A stretch of DNA of 64,000 nt from Cladorhizidae sp. MBARI D1340-BT2 (GCA_028752905.1 JAQNBH010000011.1:33814017-33878016), one strand, 5' to 3'; shown: positions 43,980 to 56,594, counted from the stretch's first letter. The notes: generated from the sequence alone by a model not told the origin. A program made the numbers and translations.

Positions 43980-45109
43980 GCAGGCCAGCGCCTTTGATCA
44001 GTGTTAACAGTTCAGAGGTCAGAGGGTTGCCATGCAAGCAGGTGGCGGTGCATTCAGGCAATGCAGAATCAAGCCTGAACAATAATTAACTCGGATGTTC
44101 TTACCCACGTGTGCATGGAAGTGATTCTCCTTCTCACAGCATGAAGTCTCTTGTGATGAGGCATTACCGCTTGCTACAGCTACCATGATACTGTAATTGT
44201 TGAGAGCAGTTGTGTAGCCTACACCTACTATGTCCTTGTGCACCTCAATACAATAAGTTTCTATTTACAGTCAATCAACAACAAAAGTTATGACAATAAT
44301 GGCCGAGTTCAGAAGTACCTAGTCTAGTAATCCCTCCTGTTGGCACTTCATAGCACAGAAGCAGCATTCTCCCATGCTAAATCCACAGAAGTTCTCTGCA
44401 TCAGGTGTTGAAGTGATCCAGGCTCCTCTGTGACTGTGTGTAGCCAACAACCCAGGTCCTTGATGAAGGCTAATGCTAGTGGCCCAAAACATCTCTAGTC
44501 TCGACAGCATGGGGGTAGGCGAGTTGAGATGATTGTTCTTTGCTGCCTTCAAATCCTTAGCCTTCCAAAGACAGCATCAGGATTTAAAATGCAAGCCTTT
44601 GATTAGATGGTGCAAAGGTGGGCAATCCATACAAGGAACCTTCGCAGTGAGACAATGGATATTTCATCCATTATTTTCCATCAGATATCAGCAAACTAGA
44701 TATTTCTAAATGCAAACACCAGAGAGCAATATATAATGTCGTTCGGTCAGAAAGACTTCTCTGAGTCTTCCTGCAGCTAAGGCCATGTGTGCCAAGAGTG
44801 CCAACATCAGTACCACAATGTACACACCGATGAGGTTTGCACGGAGAGAGCCCTACACTGAAGCCAATTGCAACATGAACAGCATTTTCTCGTGCGCAAG
44901 CCTACAGCATTGATCCAACACACTGGATTCTGAGGCTGAAGCAGGCTCATAAGTTCTAGACATGTTGCTTTATCTTTTATATCACTGGGTAATACCTGGG
45001 TAAAACCCGGGGGAAAACCCTGGGCTAAAACAATATATGCATCACTGAGTTGGTTTTACCTGGGTAAAATGTGAACACTGATTTCACTGCACAAAAAACT
45101 CTGTAATAT

Positions 45110-46702
45110 GTGTACCATGTCTTTCCTGTGGACGGAGATCAACTGGTTTAGTTTGTTGATTTCACTCATTTCTTTCAAAGTGATTGTCGTGAATATGGCA
45201 TCCTCGTCACCAAAGAAAAGTGGCTTGAGGAATTTAATTCCAAAGAAGGCACCAAAACCTTCAAGTTCTTGGCCGACGGGAAGACCCTCTTCTGCAAGGT
45301 CTGTGAAGGCTTACGAAAATGTGGTTAAGAAGAGCCAGATCGGGCAAGATGTTGGGTCCAAGACACACGAGAAGAACCGTCAATTGAAGCGGAAAAGAAA
45401 TGTGATCCAGACACAACTTGAGGATTGTTTCGCCACAACACCGAAGAAATCAAGGGCTGCAATTGTGGGAAAAGAGCTCTGTGAAGCCTTCCTCGCCGCT
45501 AGCATTCCATGGATGAAGTTGGATGTGCCCAATTCCGCGGATTCTTGCAGTCAAACATCGGGATCTCCATGCCAGACAGAACCACCCTTGAGAAGAAGTA
45601 CTTGGGTGAGTGCTATATACCAGGATGCCATTCGCGAGATTCATGACTGTTTGGGAGACAAACCGATTTGGGTGGGCGTCGATGAAACGATGGATGTTAT
45701 GGGCCGCTACATGGCAAATGTTTTGATCGGGAGACTCGACAACGAGAAGAACCATGCCCCTTGAGAAGAACCATGCCCCTTACCTTGCCAATGTGGTTTT
45801 CTTTGAGAAAACCAACTCTGCCACCATCTCTAGCCTAGTCAACAACACCCTCAAGTTTCTGTGGCCCAATTTTGATGCTGAACTGCTGAAGCTGCTTCTC
45901 TCCAATGCCGATACTCAGGCCGGGAACTGAAGGTCTTCTACCCCGCACCCTTCACATCACTTGTCTGGCCCATGGTCTCCATCGTGTCTGTGAATCTGCC
46001 CGCGAAATATTCCCAGAGGTCAATGATCTCGTCTCCACTGTGAAGAGGATCTTTGTAAAAGCCCCCTCCCGCATCATTATCTGGAAAGACGTCTGTCCTG
46101 AAGTTCCCCTTCCTGTGCTGACAAGATGGGGCACCTGGATAGATGCAACTTTGTTCTACGCCAAACATTTCGAGAAAGTCAAAACCGTCGTCAGCCAGTT
46201 GTCACCAGAAGATGCAGCAGCCATCGGAAAGTGTCAGAAATTGCTCAAGAACCACCGCCTTGCCTCAGACTTGGCCTTCATTGCAGGAAACTTGGCTTTC
46301 CTTCCTGCTGTTCTGACTCGTCTTGAAGAAGCGGGTTTGCCTTTGGAAAGAGCCTTTGCCATCCTCGACGAAGCCAAGTCCAACCTCGACAGTATTGCTG
46401 GCCAAAAGAGGATGCCGTTACAAAACAAGTTCAACTCTGTGCTGGAGAGAAACCCTGATGTTCTCTGGTCCTACGCTCAATTGTGGGGTGCTTGAAAGGT
46501 GAGGAAGGCTCCCTCCCCAAAGGATTTGGTCTCCTGGAGACGTCGCCAACTTTAAGTTCTGCCCTACCGCCAATGTCGACGTGGAGAGAACCTTTTCGGT
46601 CTACAAAACTGTGTTGACTGACAGGTGCCACCATTTGACCGAAGAGAATGTGGTCAAAATTATGTTGACACACTGTTTCTATTCTCGTGCTGCTGACTGC
46701 TA
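45110..46702 (+). pseudogene. Decayed hAT transposase, copy 3
   Basis: Same family as 1813-3379. It preserves the region after RLDNEKNHA (FEKTNSATISSLVNNTLKF) lost in the others, although a short local duplication sits at 45754-45783. A long frame from 45905 carries TLHITCLAHGLHRVCESARE, VKAPSRIIIWKDV, PVLTRWGTWIDATLFYAKHF and LLKNHRLASDLAFIAGNLAF through 46495. The catalytic stretch reads VGVDETMDVMGR, so one conserved Thr is Met. Several frameshifts (about 45310, 45520, 45915) make it non-functional. Confidence 0.8.
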
Positions 46703-46899
46703 GTTGTTCTATCCCATAATAAAAGGTTTAAAACCATTTGTTTTTCCTGATATATAGCCCCTACTAATCTGAATTTCAGAATCACATATTTTCCCATTTT
46801 CAGCATATATTTTTGGTAAAAAAATGACATTTAATATTTTGCTGAACAAAATGACATAAAAAAATCCCATGTCTACGTCATAACTGATCATGGGAAAGG

Positions 46900-47500
46900 A
46901 GATAATCTGGTCTAGCTTGAATCTTAGGAAGGTCCCACAGCTTCTGTCGGTGTGAGGTTGAACAGTCGGGAAATGGTTTGTCATGTCCCACATGCCAGGA
47001 AGACAAACAGGAGCACACTATGGGATCTTCTGTGGACCGACCGAAGCCTGGCCGGTTAACATGTACTTAGCAACATCTGAAGGACCATTAATGGACACCA
47101 ATGATGGAGCCAGTTGAACAGGAGAGTTGTTGATCTTTGCACAGGATCAATCTCAAAACCTCATGGCGAGGTGGAGTTCTGAGGATACAAAGTAACTTGG
47201 GCGTGGCTAGGGAGGGGTGTGGCATAATCAGCGCATTATGATGGTGAACGTGGTTAAATCTCTCTCCCATAAGCTTCAAAGCCTTCCCTTACCCACACTT
47301 TTTGGTGGTTGTTAAGGGCACAGAATAGAAGTGGACCAAGTGGGTCTCCCTGCTGAATATATACCTGCCAAAGAAAGCGCTACCTCATCTCTCAGTGGAG
47401 AAGGAGTATGCACCATGACAGAAAGCAAGTAAATCTGGGCAGATTCCTCCAGTACTGACAACTTATCATTCAATATGATGGATGCTGTTAAAGGCAATTC
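46900..47500 (-). pseudogene. Reverse-transcriptase fragment
   Basis: The minus strand carries QQGDPLGPLLFC at about 47355-47318, the usual RT motif preceding the catalytic centre. HNALIMPHPSLATPKLLCIL and RTPP follow at 47240-47110. Frames differ between these pieces. The family resembles the fragment at 4374-4790. Element class is not settled. Confidence 0.6.
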
Positions 47501-47885
47501 TGATGTCAGTTTTCATCATGACCTGGTTACTTTGCAAGTTGTCGAGGAAATTCCTGTGTTTTGTTGTTGCCGATTATCATTTATTTTTTCTTTGTTCTAC
47601 TGAACTCTCGTATGTATGGCTGCCAAAGATCTCCTCCTCACTCTCTTGTAGACAGCTCCTCTTTATTTTAATTACTTTATTATTATTATTATTTAAATTA
47701 TCATGACCAATGACCAAATTTACTTCATAATAACTTCTTTTTTTTAAAGTAAAAACAAAACAAAAATACAAAAATATATATTACGCACTGACAATGATAT
47801 TATTATTGACTACTCCAGTCCTGACTGGGCCCCCACTGGCCCTGAAGAAGGCACTGGCTTGCCTTATTGCCGCACCCTGTGGCCC
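47500..47885. other. AT-rich stretch, no gene seen
   Basis: Low-complexity ATT/TTA runs around 47660-47780. A short GC-rich piece from 47818 may already belong to the adjacent Penelope-like element. Confidence 0.45.
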
Positions 47886-49925
47886 AGCTAAAAATAAGCC
47901 GGAGCACCAGAGAGGGTCTGACCATCAAGAATAAAGTTCGCACTCAGAGAATGTATTTTCTGAAGAAAGCGAACAAAACAACCCATGCAGGTCAGGCCAT
48001 ATGCTCTAGTTGATCCGGCCCCACAGAGGGACTGTCGAGCTGGCTGGACTACGTCAGCAAGCCGGCCTCTCTCTCTGGTGGCCAGCCATCTCAGAGACTC
48101 GGCCCACTTCCTGAAGAGACTGGAGGGAGTGCCTGTCCCCGAGCACGCCCTCCTGGTCACCGTAGATGTTAAAAGCTACATCCCCCAGGCAGAAGGAATA
48201 GCCCTAGTAACGGACTTCTACCTGAGGCCCCACAGGCTGCCTTGGGTCCTGGTGCCGAGAAGATATTTGGTTGCCACCCCATGAGGGTGGTCCTAGAGCA
48301 CAATGTCTTTGCCTTTGTTGGAAAAATGTTTAGGCAGAGGCAGGGAATGGCAATGGGAACAAAGTTCTCCCCAACCTTTGCACCCTCTTCATGGCAATGG
48401 TTGAGACGTCCTTCTGGGAGTCTAGGCCTCCAGCCAGACAGCTCTTGGTCTGGTGGCGGTACCTGGATGACGTCTTCATGGTCTGGGAGCATGGCAATCA
48501 AGCCTTGCACCTGGCCATGGAGGCGTTAAACCAGTGGCACCGGGCAATCAAATTCACACACGAGGCCTCCCTTCAGAGTGCTAACCTCCTTGATATTGTG
48601 GTGCAAAAAGGAATCAGGTTTGCTGAGAATAGCATACTAGATACATCACTGTATTTCAAGCCTACCAATAGGTTCCAATATTTGCACTACCGCAGCTGCC
48701 ACCCACAACACACGAGGCCGTGAGGGCACTAAGGCCTCGTCTGATGGTGACAGCTTCAGGTCAACGCTCAAGTTTCTGGCAACTGGCAACTCAGTTCAGA
48801 ATGAGGGGGTACCCGGGCGAGCTAATTGGGGAAACCTTTGGGTCAGTCCGGTACGACCAGAGAGAGAGATACCTCAGGGAGGAGGGGTCAGAGGACGCCC
48901 ACGCAAATTGGCGCATCTCTGATACCATCCCGCTGGTTTCGAAGTACCGCCCACACCTAGATCAGAAACACATAAGAAGGCTAGTCGACTCGCCGCAGGT
49001 GACTTGGCTGGTGGGGAAAGTCACACTGACTTTCACCAATTGCATGACCGTGGGAGACAACATGGAAGCAAAGGCTGGGGCTGGCACAACCACGTCACCT
49101 CCCCCCCCCCCCAGGTTCCCCATTCTCATCCCCAACCCCCCTTACCCCCAACCAGCCCACCCACCCCAGTAGCGACTGATCCGGGTAGCAGGTCAGACTG
49201 CCAATGCATACAGGTGTGAATAAGAGTGGGAGACGTCCATATCCCACCCCTCCGCCCAGACTCGTGCAAACACCACACACATACACACACACTTCCTAAC
49301 CCACTGCCTACGTCAGACCTAGCCCAGATGCAGGCAAGATGGAAGCCCCTAGCTCATCAACACTTTCCCTTCAGAGGCAGGTTCGGCATGGACCATCAGG
49401 GTTGTCAGGAGCCAAAACGCCACAGACAGGAGCGCCTGAGAGGTTCTTGCCCGAATGTCAACGTACCCAACAAGAACTTGAAACAAATTACAACAAATCG
49501 ACCGAATGCTCCGAACAACGGGAACAGGGTGCAGAGGACGAGGAAGGAGTGCTGCACCCAAGAAAAACAAAGAAAAACCGAAATGAAAGACCGAAAACGG
49601 TCACCCGGAAGCCACGTCCTACAACCGTGAACCGAGACTAACGTCGGGCAAAGGGTCGAAAGGGACAAAAACATCATTTGGGACACAGACAGCCACCAGA
49701 CTTGCAGTCGGTGAGGAAGACACGGGACATAAACCACACACTAGGATAATTAACTTTTAGGACGTCATGTGCTATAAGTATATAAACCCCACCATCACAC
49801 CTGTATGCACCATTACTACACTGAAGACACATCCAGAGTGTTGAAATATCTGTAAATCTATTTGTTTAAAACTTAAACCTTGTTTCTCTTTTCTTCTGTT
49901 TTTTCCCCTCTCTGCCCCAAATCCC
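47886..49925 (+). mobile_element. Penelope-like element, 5'-truncated copy 1
   Basis: Frames contain SLVASHLRDSAHFLKRLEGV, VTVDVKS followed by the TNIPQ-type region, GMAMGTKFSPTFA, the catalytic WWRYLDDVFMVW (YLDD at 48460-48471), LLDIVVQKGIRF and YFKPTNRFQYLHYRSCHPQH. This is the order and wording of Penelope-like reverse transcriptases. At least four frame changes break it. The 3' part to 49760 matches 53180-53740 of the next copy, so the two lie head to tail. No GIY-YIG endonuclease motif was found. Confidence 0.75.
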
Positions 49926-50924
49926 ATCAATATGATGGAGAGAGGAGACGCCAGCAGCCCGCAAGCAGGGACATGCCTAGGGATGGAGAACGGAGATGCC
50001 AGCCCAGATGGGAGGCCAGAGACAGAAGAGTGACCTGAGCGGCAATCGGGATCAACGAGCCTGTTCTCAGGCACCCAGCACTAGCCATAGAAGATGCCAA
50101 GCGGACCAATGGGACAACATCCCTGCTAGCGCCAAGGCTCAGATGGAGGAGCCTACCCACCGAGCCCCACCATACCGTATCAGGCCGCACCATTACCCCC
50201 TCCCCCCCCCCCCCCCCCCCCACTACCCTCACTCATCATCACCACCACCTCCCCTGTTGGCACCCCCCACCCCACCAGCACAGCAGGCATCCGAGTCGGA
50301 TCCAACCATCTCCTCACCAGAAGAGTCGACCACCTCCTCGCCTCCACCACAGACGATGCCCGCCGAGGGCAGCACGCAAGAGAGACTCCTCCAAACTCGC
50401 AAGAAATTCAGAAAGGCAGCCACGAAAAGCATCAAGGCCACCAGGGCCCACCTGGACCTCCTGACCCAGTCCAGGACTAGGGCAGGTGCCGGCCAGCCTA
50501 CAGATCGAGAAAGCGTGCTACGCCATGTCACCGGAGGTAAGGCAGGTGGCCCAGGGGTTTGAATTAATCACAGCCAAATGTGAGGCCGAACTTCTGGGCG
50601 CACTAGTCTCTTACTAAATATTCTATTCTCTGTGAGAGCTCTTTTGCAGAGAGCAAGTAGCTGGAGGGAGAGCACAAGGCCCTCCTGGCCTCCCATGCCC
50701 TAGGGCCCGGAGAAGAAGATACCAAACTGGGGGACAGGACTGTACTAAACCTGCAAAGGTTTGTGACCAGACTGACCATGCGGGCACAATCAAAACTGAA
50801 CTGGGCCAGACAGACGCCAGAGGACCAGCCCCCGACCGGCAAACAAATGGAAACCGACCAGGACCCGGCTCCCACCCACCACCTCTGCCACCACCAACCC
50901 AGCCGGAGGTGGGGGCAGAGGGGG

Positions 50925-50980
50925 GAGCGGGGGGCAGAGGGGGGAGCAGGGGGCAGAGGGGGGAGCAGGGGGCAGAAGTA
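50925..50980. repeat. GGGGGAGC-type G-rich tandem repeat
   Basis: Four to five copies of an about 18-bp unit around GGGCAGAGGGGGGAGCAG. G-tracts of four or more in close spacing could form G-quadruplexes on the plus strand. Confidence 0.8.
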
Positions 50981-51609
50981 GAGGAGGAGACAGAGAAAGA
51001 GGAGGAGGATAGCGTACCCAAGGACGCCCACCCAACCAGGGATGACACAGAGGAGGACGACGACCACATCCATGCAACCACACCGACCACCACCATCTTC
51101 CCAGCGCCCAAGCAGCCACCACTGCCACTACCAGGAGGGATTTTCAGCAACAGGGAACCCCCAACACTGCGGGGACCCTGGCCGACCTACTAATGCAGGT
51201 ACTCGAGTGACTCCCTCCGCGGACTTCTTCAGGTCGAGGAGGGAGCGGCCCTTCACTGACCTGAACGGGTACGTGCTGAACCTGTCCTTGCGCACACTCA
51301 CACACACAGAGCTCGTGGTGTTGGAGAAGGGCTTCGACTATGCCCTGCCCCCAGCACCCGACCCCCCGGCCCCACAACACCTGTGGGACCTCAACAGGTA
51401 CCACAGACGTGTGAGGTTGGAATTTTTAAACTATATCCAACCCATATGATGCAGGGGGAGAGACCCTTTGCCCCTCCCAGCATATACCAGCCCCCCGCAG
51501 CCAACTTGCGCTTAGAAACCTACCATAGTGCCTTGCCCCCGACCAGCTAGAACAGACCCCAGTCAACCCACAGCATCGGTATAACCTCACCAAAGAGGAA
51601 TCTCGAGCG

Positions 51610-53050
51610 ATGGCAGAACCAAGACAAAATAAAAATTTCATAATAAGGAGAGCCGACAAGGGTTCATGTATTGTCGTTGATGATATGAGCGACTACATAA
51701 GGAACGGGGTGGAGTACCTCTCCGACAGGAAGGTGTACCAGCCCCTCCAATATGACTGCACCCCCTCACTGGTAAAAAGCATAAATCACCATGCGAGGAG
51801 AATGTATGAGAATGGCTGGATAAGTGGGAGCGCCAGAGAGGGCCTGACCATGGGAAACAAAGTCCGTACACAAAGGATGTATTTCCTAAAGAAAGCACAC
51901 ATGACGGGTCAGGCCATATGCTCTGGTTGCTCCGGCTCCATGGAGGGACTGTCGAGCTGGTTGGACTATGTCCTCAAGCCGGCAGTCTCTCTGGTGGCCA
52001 GCCATTGCAGAGATTCAGCCCATTTCCTGAGCAGACTGGAGGGAGTCTCTTCCCTGAGCACACCCTCCTGGTCACGATAGACGTCAAAAGCCTTTACACG
52101 AATATCCCACAGGTAGAAGGGATAGCCGTAGTCGCAGACTTCTACCTGAGGCACCACAGGCCCCCAGTAGTCCTGGTGCCCGGGAGATACCTAATTGCGA
52201 CCATGAAAAGTGTGCTAGACACAATGTCTTCACATTCTGTGGGAAGACGTTCAGACAATACAGGGAACAGCAGTGGAGACAAAATTCGCCAGGGGCCCCA
52301 TTCCTTTCCTCTCTCTTTCTGTGTATGTGTTGAGTATGTGCATTAATGATTGTATTGTACCACAGTTGTGCAAACTGTCAAGTTTTGCTTACCATTCTGA
52401 ATCCACTTCATCGCCCCAACCTTTACCACTCTGTTCATGGCAATGGTGGAGACGTCTTTTTGGGGGTCAAGGCCTCCAGACAGGCGCTCACTAGTTTGGT
52501 GGCAGTAACTGGATGTCGTCTTCATGGTCTGGGAGCATGGCACCCTAGCCTCAGGCCATGGAGGCGATGAGCCAGTGACACCGCACAATTAGAGTTACCC
52601 ATGAGGCCTCCTCCCAAGGTGTTCTTGACATCAGAGTGCAGAAAGGAGCTAGGTTTGCTAAAAATAAAATCTTAGACACAATCTTGTACGCCAACCAACA
52701 GATTTCAATATCTGCACTACTCGAGCTGCACCCCCACAGGGGGGATCCTGAAGGGGGAGGCACTCAGGGCCTCCTCTGACGGGGAAAGCTTTCTGTCCAC
52801 GCTCAATTTCTTGGCAACCCAGTTCTCATTAGGAAGGCCTTTGAGTCCGTCCGGTCCCACCAGAAAGGAAGATACCTCAGGGAGGAGGGGTCGGAGGACG
52901 CCCACGCAAGAGGGCGTGCCTCTGATACCATCCCCCTGGTGTCGAAGTACCGCCCACACCTAGACCTGGCACACATTAGGAAACTAGTCAATTCACCACA
53001 AGTAACTTGGCTGGTGGGGAGGGTCTCCATGACCTTCACCAACAACAAGA
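51610..53050 (+). pseudogene. Penelope-like reverse transcriptase, broken
   Basis: The 156-codon frame from 51610 carries the ADKGS motif, YLSDRKVYQPLQ and the CRDSAHFLSRLEGV segment. Further frames carry DVKSLYTNIPQ near 52083, LFMAMVETSFWGS near 52430 and the C-terminal SKYRPHLDLAHIRKLVNSPQ near 52940. Compared with copy 1, the catalytic LDD is changed and a stop precedes it, so it cannot be active. Confidence 0.7.
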
Positions 53051-53750
53051 CAGTGGGAGACCATGTGACAGCAAAGGCTAGGGCTGGTACTCAGACAATG
53101 CCCGCCGCCACCACGTTGACTCCCCCTCACAGGTTCCCAATACTCATTTCCACCCTGCACCACCCACCCCACCCCCCACCCCCCACCCCAGTAGTGACCC
53201 ACCCTGGTAGCAGGATGGTCAAACTGTGCATTGCTACACGTGAGTCAAGTCGAGTGAGGGACGTCACTATCCCACCTCTCCACCTAGACCTAGACAGACA
53301 CTACACACACACACACTTCCTTACCTACTGTCTGCGTCGGACCTAGCCCCCATCTAGGCAAGATGGAAGCCCCTATATAGCTCACTCACTTTCCCTTCAG
53401 AGTCAGGTTCGGCACGGATCGTCAGGATCGTCGGTTGCAAAAAACGCTCCAATTCTCGCTTACCAGGCAGGAACTTTGGAAATATCATAACAATCTAACC
53501 GAACGACTCCGAACAGTAAAAATATAGCGCAGAGGACGAGTAAAGAGTGCTGAACCTGGAGGAAATAAAGACAGACAGAAATAAAAGACCGGAAACGGCC
53601 AACCAGGGAACTACGCCCAACGACCTAGAAACGAAATCGTCATCGGGAAATGGTGGACAACGACATAGACTAGCTAGTCTGCGCGGGACACAAGCCACAC
53701 ACACATGACGGCATGTGCAACCACAATTAACTAATTTAACTAAGGCACAG

Positions 53751-54565
53751 TATATATGTTCCATCCAATCTATGAATCTGCCCTATAGAACAATCTATGA
53801 ATTCATAGATTGGATGCCAATCTATAGATTATGCTGCACAATATATGAATGCCAATCTACCTGCTAATCAATACACTTCAAAACATGGTATCATATTAAC
53901 ACCCTTTGCAACAGATTCGACCAGTACTACTAGTTATACTGAGTGAGTATGCAAGCCAAATATCCAAACCCACACACACAATATGGGATAGTCGACGGGA
54001 ATTTACAAAGCCTGCGCTACTCCCACGAAAAGAGAAGAAGGGGTTGGCTAAGATGCAGAATGTCTTTTGCAGAGCGTTAAGGTCTTCGATCATGTGTATT
54101 CGTGGCAGCAGATCATCTGCTAGAAACCCAGTCAAAGATGTGGATGTAACCCTGGCAACAGCAGAGGGCCGCATCCCATAGCTCATTAACTCTACATCAT
54201 TAAAACAATAATTATAATGCATTAAAAGAAGAAAAGAAAAAAAAAGATGAGGCAAGTTTCTCTACATTTGGGGACTATAGCAGTTGTGCGAGTGTTCGTG
54301 GGTATTCAAACTGTGCATTATATCTTTCTTGACAGAGTAATATTCTTCAAATATCTTTTTTGGCTCTAGCTACACTTGCCATGTCAGTATCACTTTTTTC
54401 TACATCATTACACTCTCAGTTGCAATCATCACTTTCTCTGTTGCAAAGAGTGTTAATATGCTACCATGTTTGAAGTGTATTGATAGGCAGGCAATAGATG
54501 GGCATTCATAGATTGTGCAGCACAATCTATAGATTGGGCAGATTCATAGATTGGATGGAACATAT
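53751..54565. mobile_element. MITE M, copy 3
   Basis: Same terminal inverted repeats as 8765-9437 (TATGTTCCATCCAATCTATG). It was inserted in the tail of the Penelope-like array, outside the duplicated units. It holds an additional 210 bp at about 54041-54250 that copies 1 and 2 lack. Confidence 0.8.
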
Positions 54566-54785
54566 ATACACCTCACTCCTCACACTTCTGTGCATTTGGA
54601 CACTGAAGAAGGCACAACCATAGTGCAGAAATATTTGTTGTAAGTCTTGATTTATCTATTGTTGAGAACACTGAACCTTTGTACGACATCTCTGTCCCCA
54701 TTCTATCAGCCAAAGTAGCTATGAGCAGCAGGGATAGGAGTTTGAGAGACTGCAGACGCCAGCCCCCCAGGGGGGCCACAAAACA
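54566..54785 (+). mobile_element. Penelope-like element end and start of a further copy
   Basis: CACTGAAGAAGGCAC...GTGCAGAAATAT corresponds to CACTGAAGACACATCC...GTGTTGAAATATC at 49818-49850. The sequence after it (GACTGCAGACGCCAGCC) corresponds to the start of copy 2 near 49945. This suggests a third, truncated head-to-tail copy. Confidence 0.5.
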
Positions 54786-56440
54786 CCATGAATTTCATAT
54801 CTTGCCAAATAACACAATATATTTCACGTTATATATTTGTTGACAAGCTGATTTGATATTTTACATACCTCTGTCCTGCTAGGGCTAGGGCTGGGTGCCT
54901 GAGGGCAGGTGGGTTTGTAGTGATCCCGATTGTGGCCAAGGATACTCTATTTCATCTCAATGAGAAAAAACAATGAGAATAATGAATAATAATGAATAAT
55001 TCATAGAATGGGTTTTCCTATATATCACAACACTTGACGAAATGTGAGTAATGTAACGTGCAGTAGCATACCATATAGCTTGCTAATCCACATTTAGTAT
55101 TAGAGAGAGAAGATACAAGTGAAATTAGAATATGTAACAAGCAGATGAAACAGAAATGAACGAGGGTCTTGGGTCAGCAAGGTACCCACCCTACTTGGGA
55201 CATCCCACAGAGCTTGCAAGGGCAACAAATGGTAAGGATAGTAATAAATAAATATATAAATAATATTATATAGTGACTGGTAAGTATTAATATGGAGAGA
55301 GAACTGATGGATAGAGCTGACCATTCTGGTCATCTTTAGCTCTGAATCACACAGGAGCATACAATTGCCACTTTCCCACATCATCAAATAGACCATTATT
55401 TTATGCTTCAAGAGCTTGTGCAGGATTCTAAAACCTAGCCATGGTCTTATGGAGTGAGTGACCAAGGGCTCCAATTTCCATGGTGGTAAGACTTCCTGCA
55501 TCTTTGATGCAATTGTGTTTCTCCTTTCTCCTACACAGCTAACTCCTGCTAATTATATTGAGTAATGTAGGAATTTTGTACTAATAATCAATTCAAAATT
55601 TCATGCCTTATTCTGTAGCTATGTGTTGTTAAAGATTGTGCACTTCGTGTTGTACTGTGGGGTGATTGAGGAAGATTATTGGATATGGTCGAGAGCATTG
55701 AAGGGTCCAAGGAGTATGTGGTAGAATGGAGAAATGAAGACGATGAAGGGAGAGTAGGCCTAATGTTGGGTAGGTGAGTAGCAGGGTTGAAAGAAGAGGT
55801 GTTGGGTAGGATAGGCTGAATCGTAATAATAATGGGCTCAAGTGGTGGGAGAAGAGGAAAAGATGTTTAGCGCCTAGGATCCCATGTCCTTATGTTTTTG
55901 GCACCTCCCCTGCCATCCCAAAACAAACACATTTAATTATTTAGTTGTAATAAGTTAATTTGTGTTTTTTTCTTCAGTAGTCAGTCATTTATTGTTTGTG
56001 TATGTACATGTACTCAGTAATGGCCATATCAAGGCATTTAAATGATTAAAATCTAAATTACCATTGTCCAAATCTGAAAAAAAGACAACTAGCGCATAAA
56101 ACAAGCGCATAAAACATAACATCAGTTTTGGATTTTCGAATTTACAGCTGTTTGTTAATTCGCTATTATTATTTTAATTTTTTTAAATACATTTTTATTA
56201 TTTTTGTTGTTATTTTTTTATTTACCTCTGATTTGGTATCGAATAAGTTCAGTGTGGCCCCTACTATCCTCAGATACTGCGCAGCTTACTAACGTGATCA
56301 GGTGGCACAATCATCTTCTAGGGAGTAATTTGGAATAATGGCAAGCGAGGGACGGAATGAAATTAGGATTTACGCATGCGCAGTTGGGTGAATTGCGACT
56401 ACTGTAATAATTATGGTATGGCAGTAATTATGGCGACTAC
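54786..56440. other. Intergenic stretch upstream of RRM2
   Basis: AT-rich. Minus-strand frames at 55100-55501 and 55629-55841 have no recognisable motifs. An ATT-rich low-complexity tract lies at 56160-56225. No gene is called. Confidence 0.5.
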
Positions 56441-56441
56441 T

Positions 56442-56530
56442 CACGTGACCTTATTTACCGCGCGCGAAGGCAACCGCAAACCAACCCAACCCTAAAACCA
56501 ACCTTGATAATGGCGGGAGTTTTAGGCGGT
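56442..56530 (+). promoter_or_regulatory. RRM2 promoter candidate with E-box and E2F-like sites
   Basis: CACGTG at 56442-56447, ACCGCGCGCGAA at 56457-56468 and GGCGGGA at 56512-56518, 65-150 bp upstream of the RRM2 start codon. E2F regulation of RRM2 in S phase is well known in animals. Here the sites are only sequence matches. Confidence 0.45.
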
Positions 56531-56594
56531 TTTACAGCAGATCTGCAGTGTAGTTCTAGTCATCACTCCCAAATTCTTCCCGGACAAACTGAAG

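Larger units (their letters stand above)
42690..46860. repeat. Segmental-duplication block X, copy 3
   Basis: The most complete copy. It begins directly upstream of TRAF copy 2 and matches 26036-28856 and 1-3510. It includes a 66-bp tandem expansion and the fullest hAT transposase remnant. Confidence 0.8.
49926..53750 (+). mobile_element. Penelope-like element, copy 2
   Basis: Follows copy 1 directly and in the same orientation. It begins with a proline-rich, low-complexity region (ATG at 49996), then acidic and glycine-rich repeats at 50900-51060. The conserved VLNLSLRTLTHTELVVLEKG segment lies at about 51270-51330. IIRRADKGSCIVVDDMSDYI is at about 51640-51700, and the reverse-transcriptase core follows. 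The motif-B region is interrupted by about 110 bp of unrelated AT-rich sequence (52305-52415), and the YLDD equivalent is damaged near 52510. It ends in the same tail as copy 1. Confidence 0.7.

Noticed and set aside
43484..43997. Internally repeated proteins on both strands
   Set aside because: Both come from the 66-bp tandem repeat; paralogous blocks have a single unit and no long frame.
50900..51150. Acidic or glycine/proline-rich proteins on both strands
   Set aside because: Low-complexity G-rich repeats inside the Penelope-like element; only the plus-strand sequence is consistent with the element's N-terminal region.
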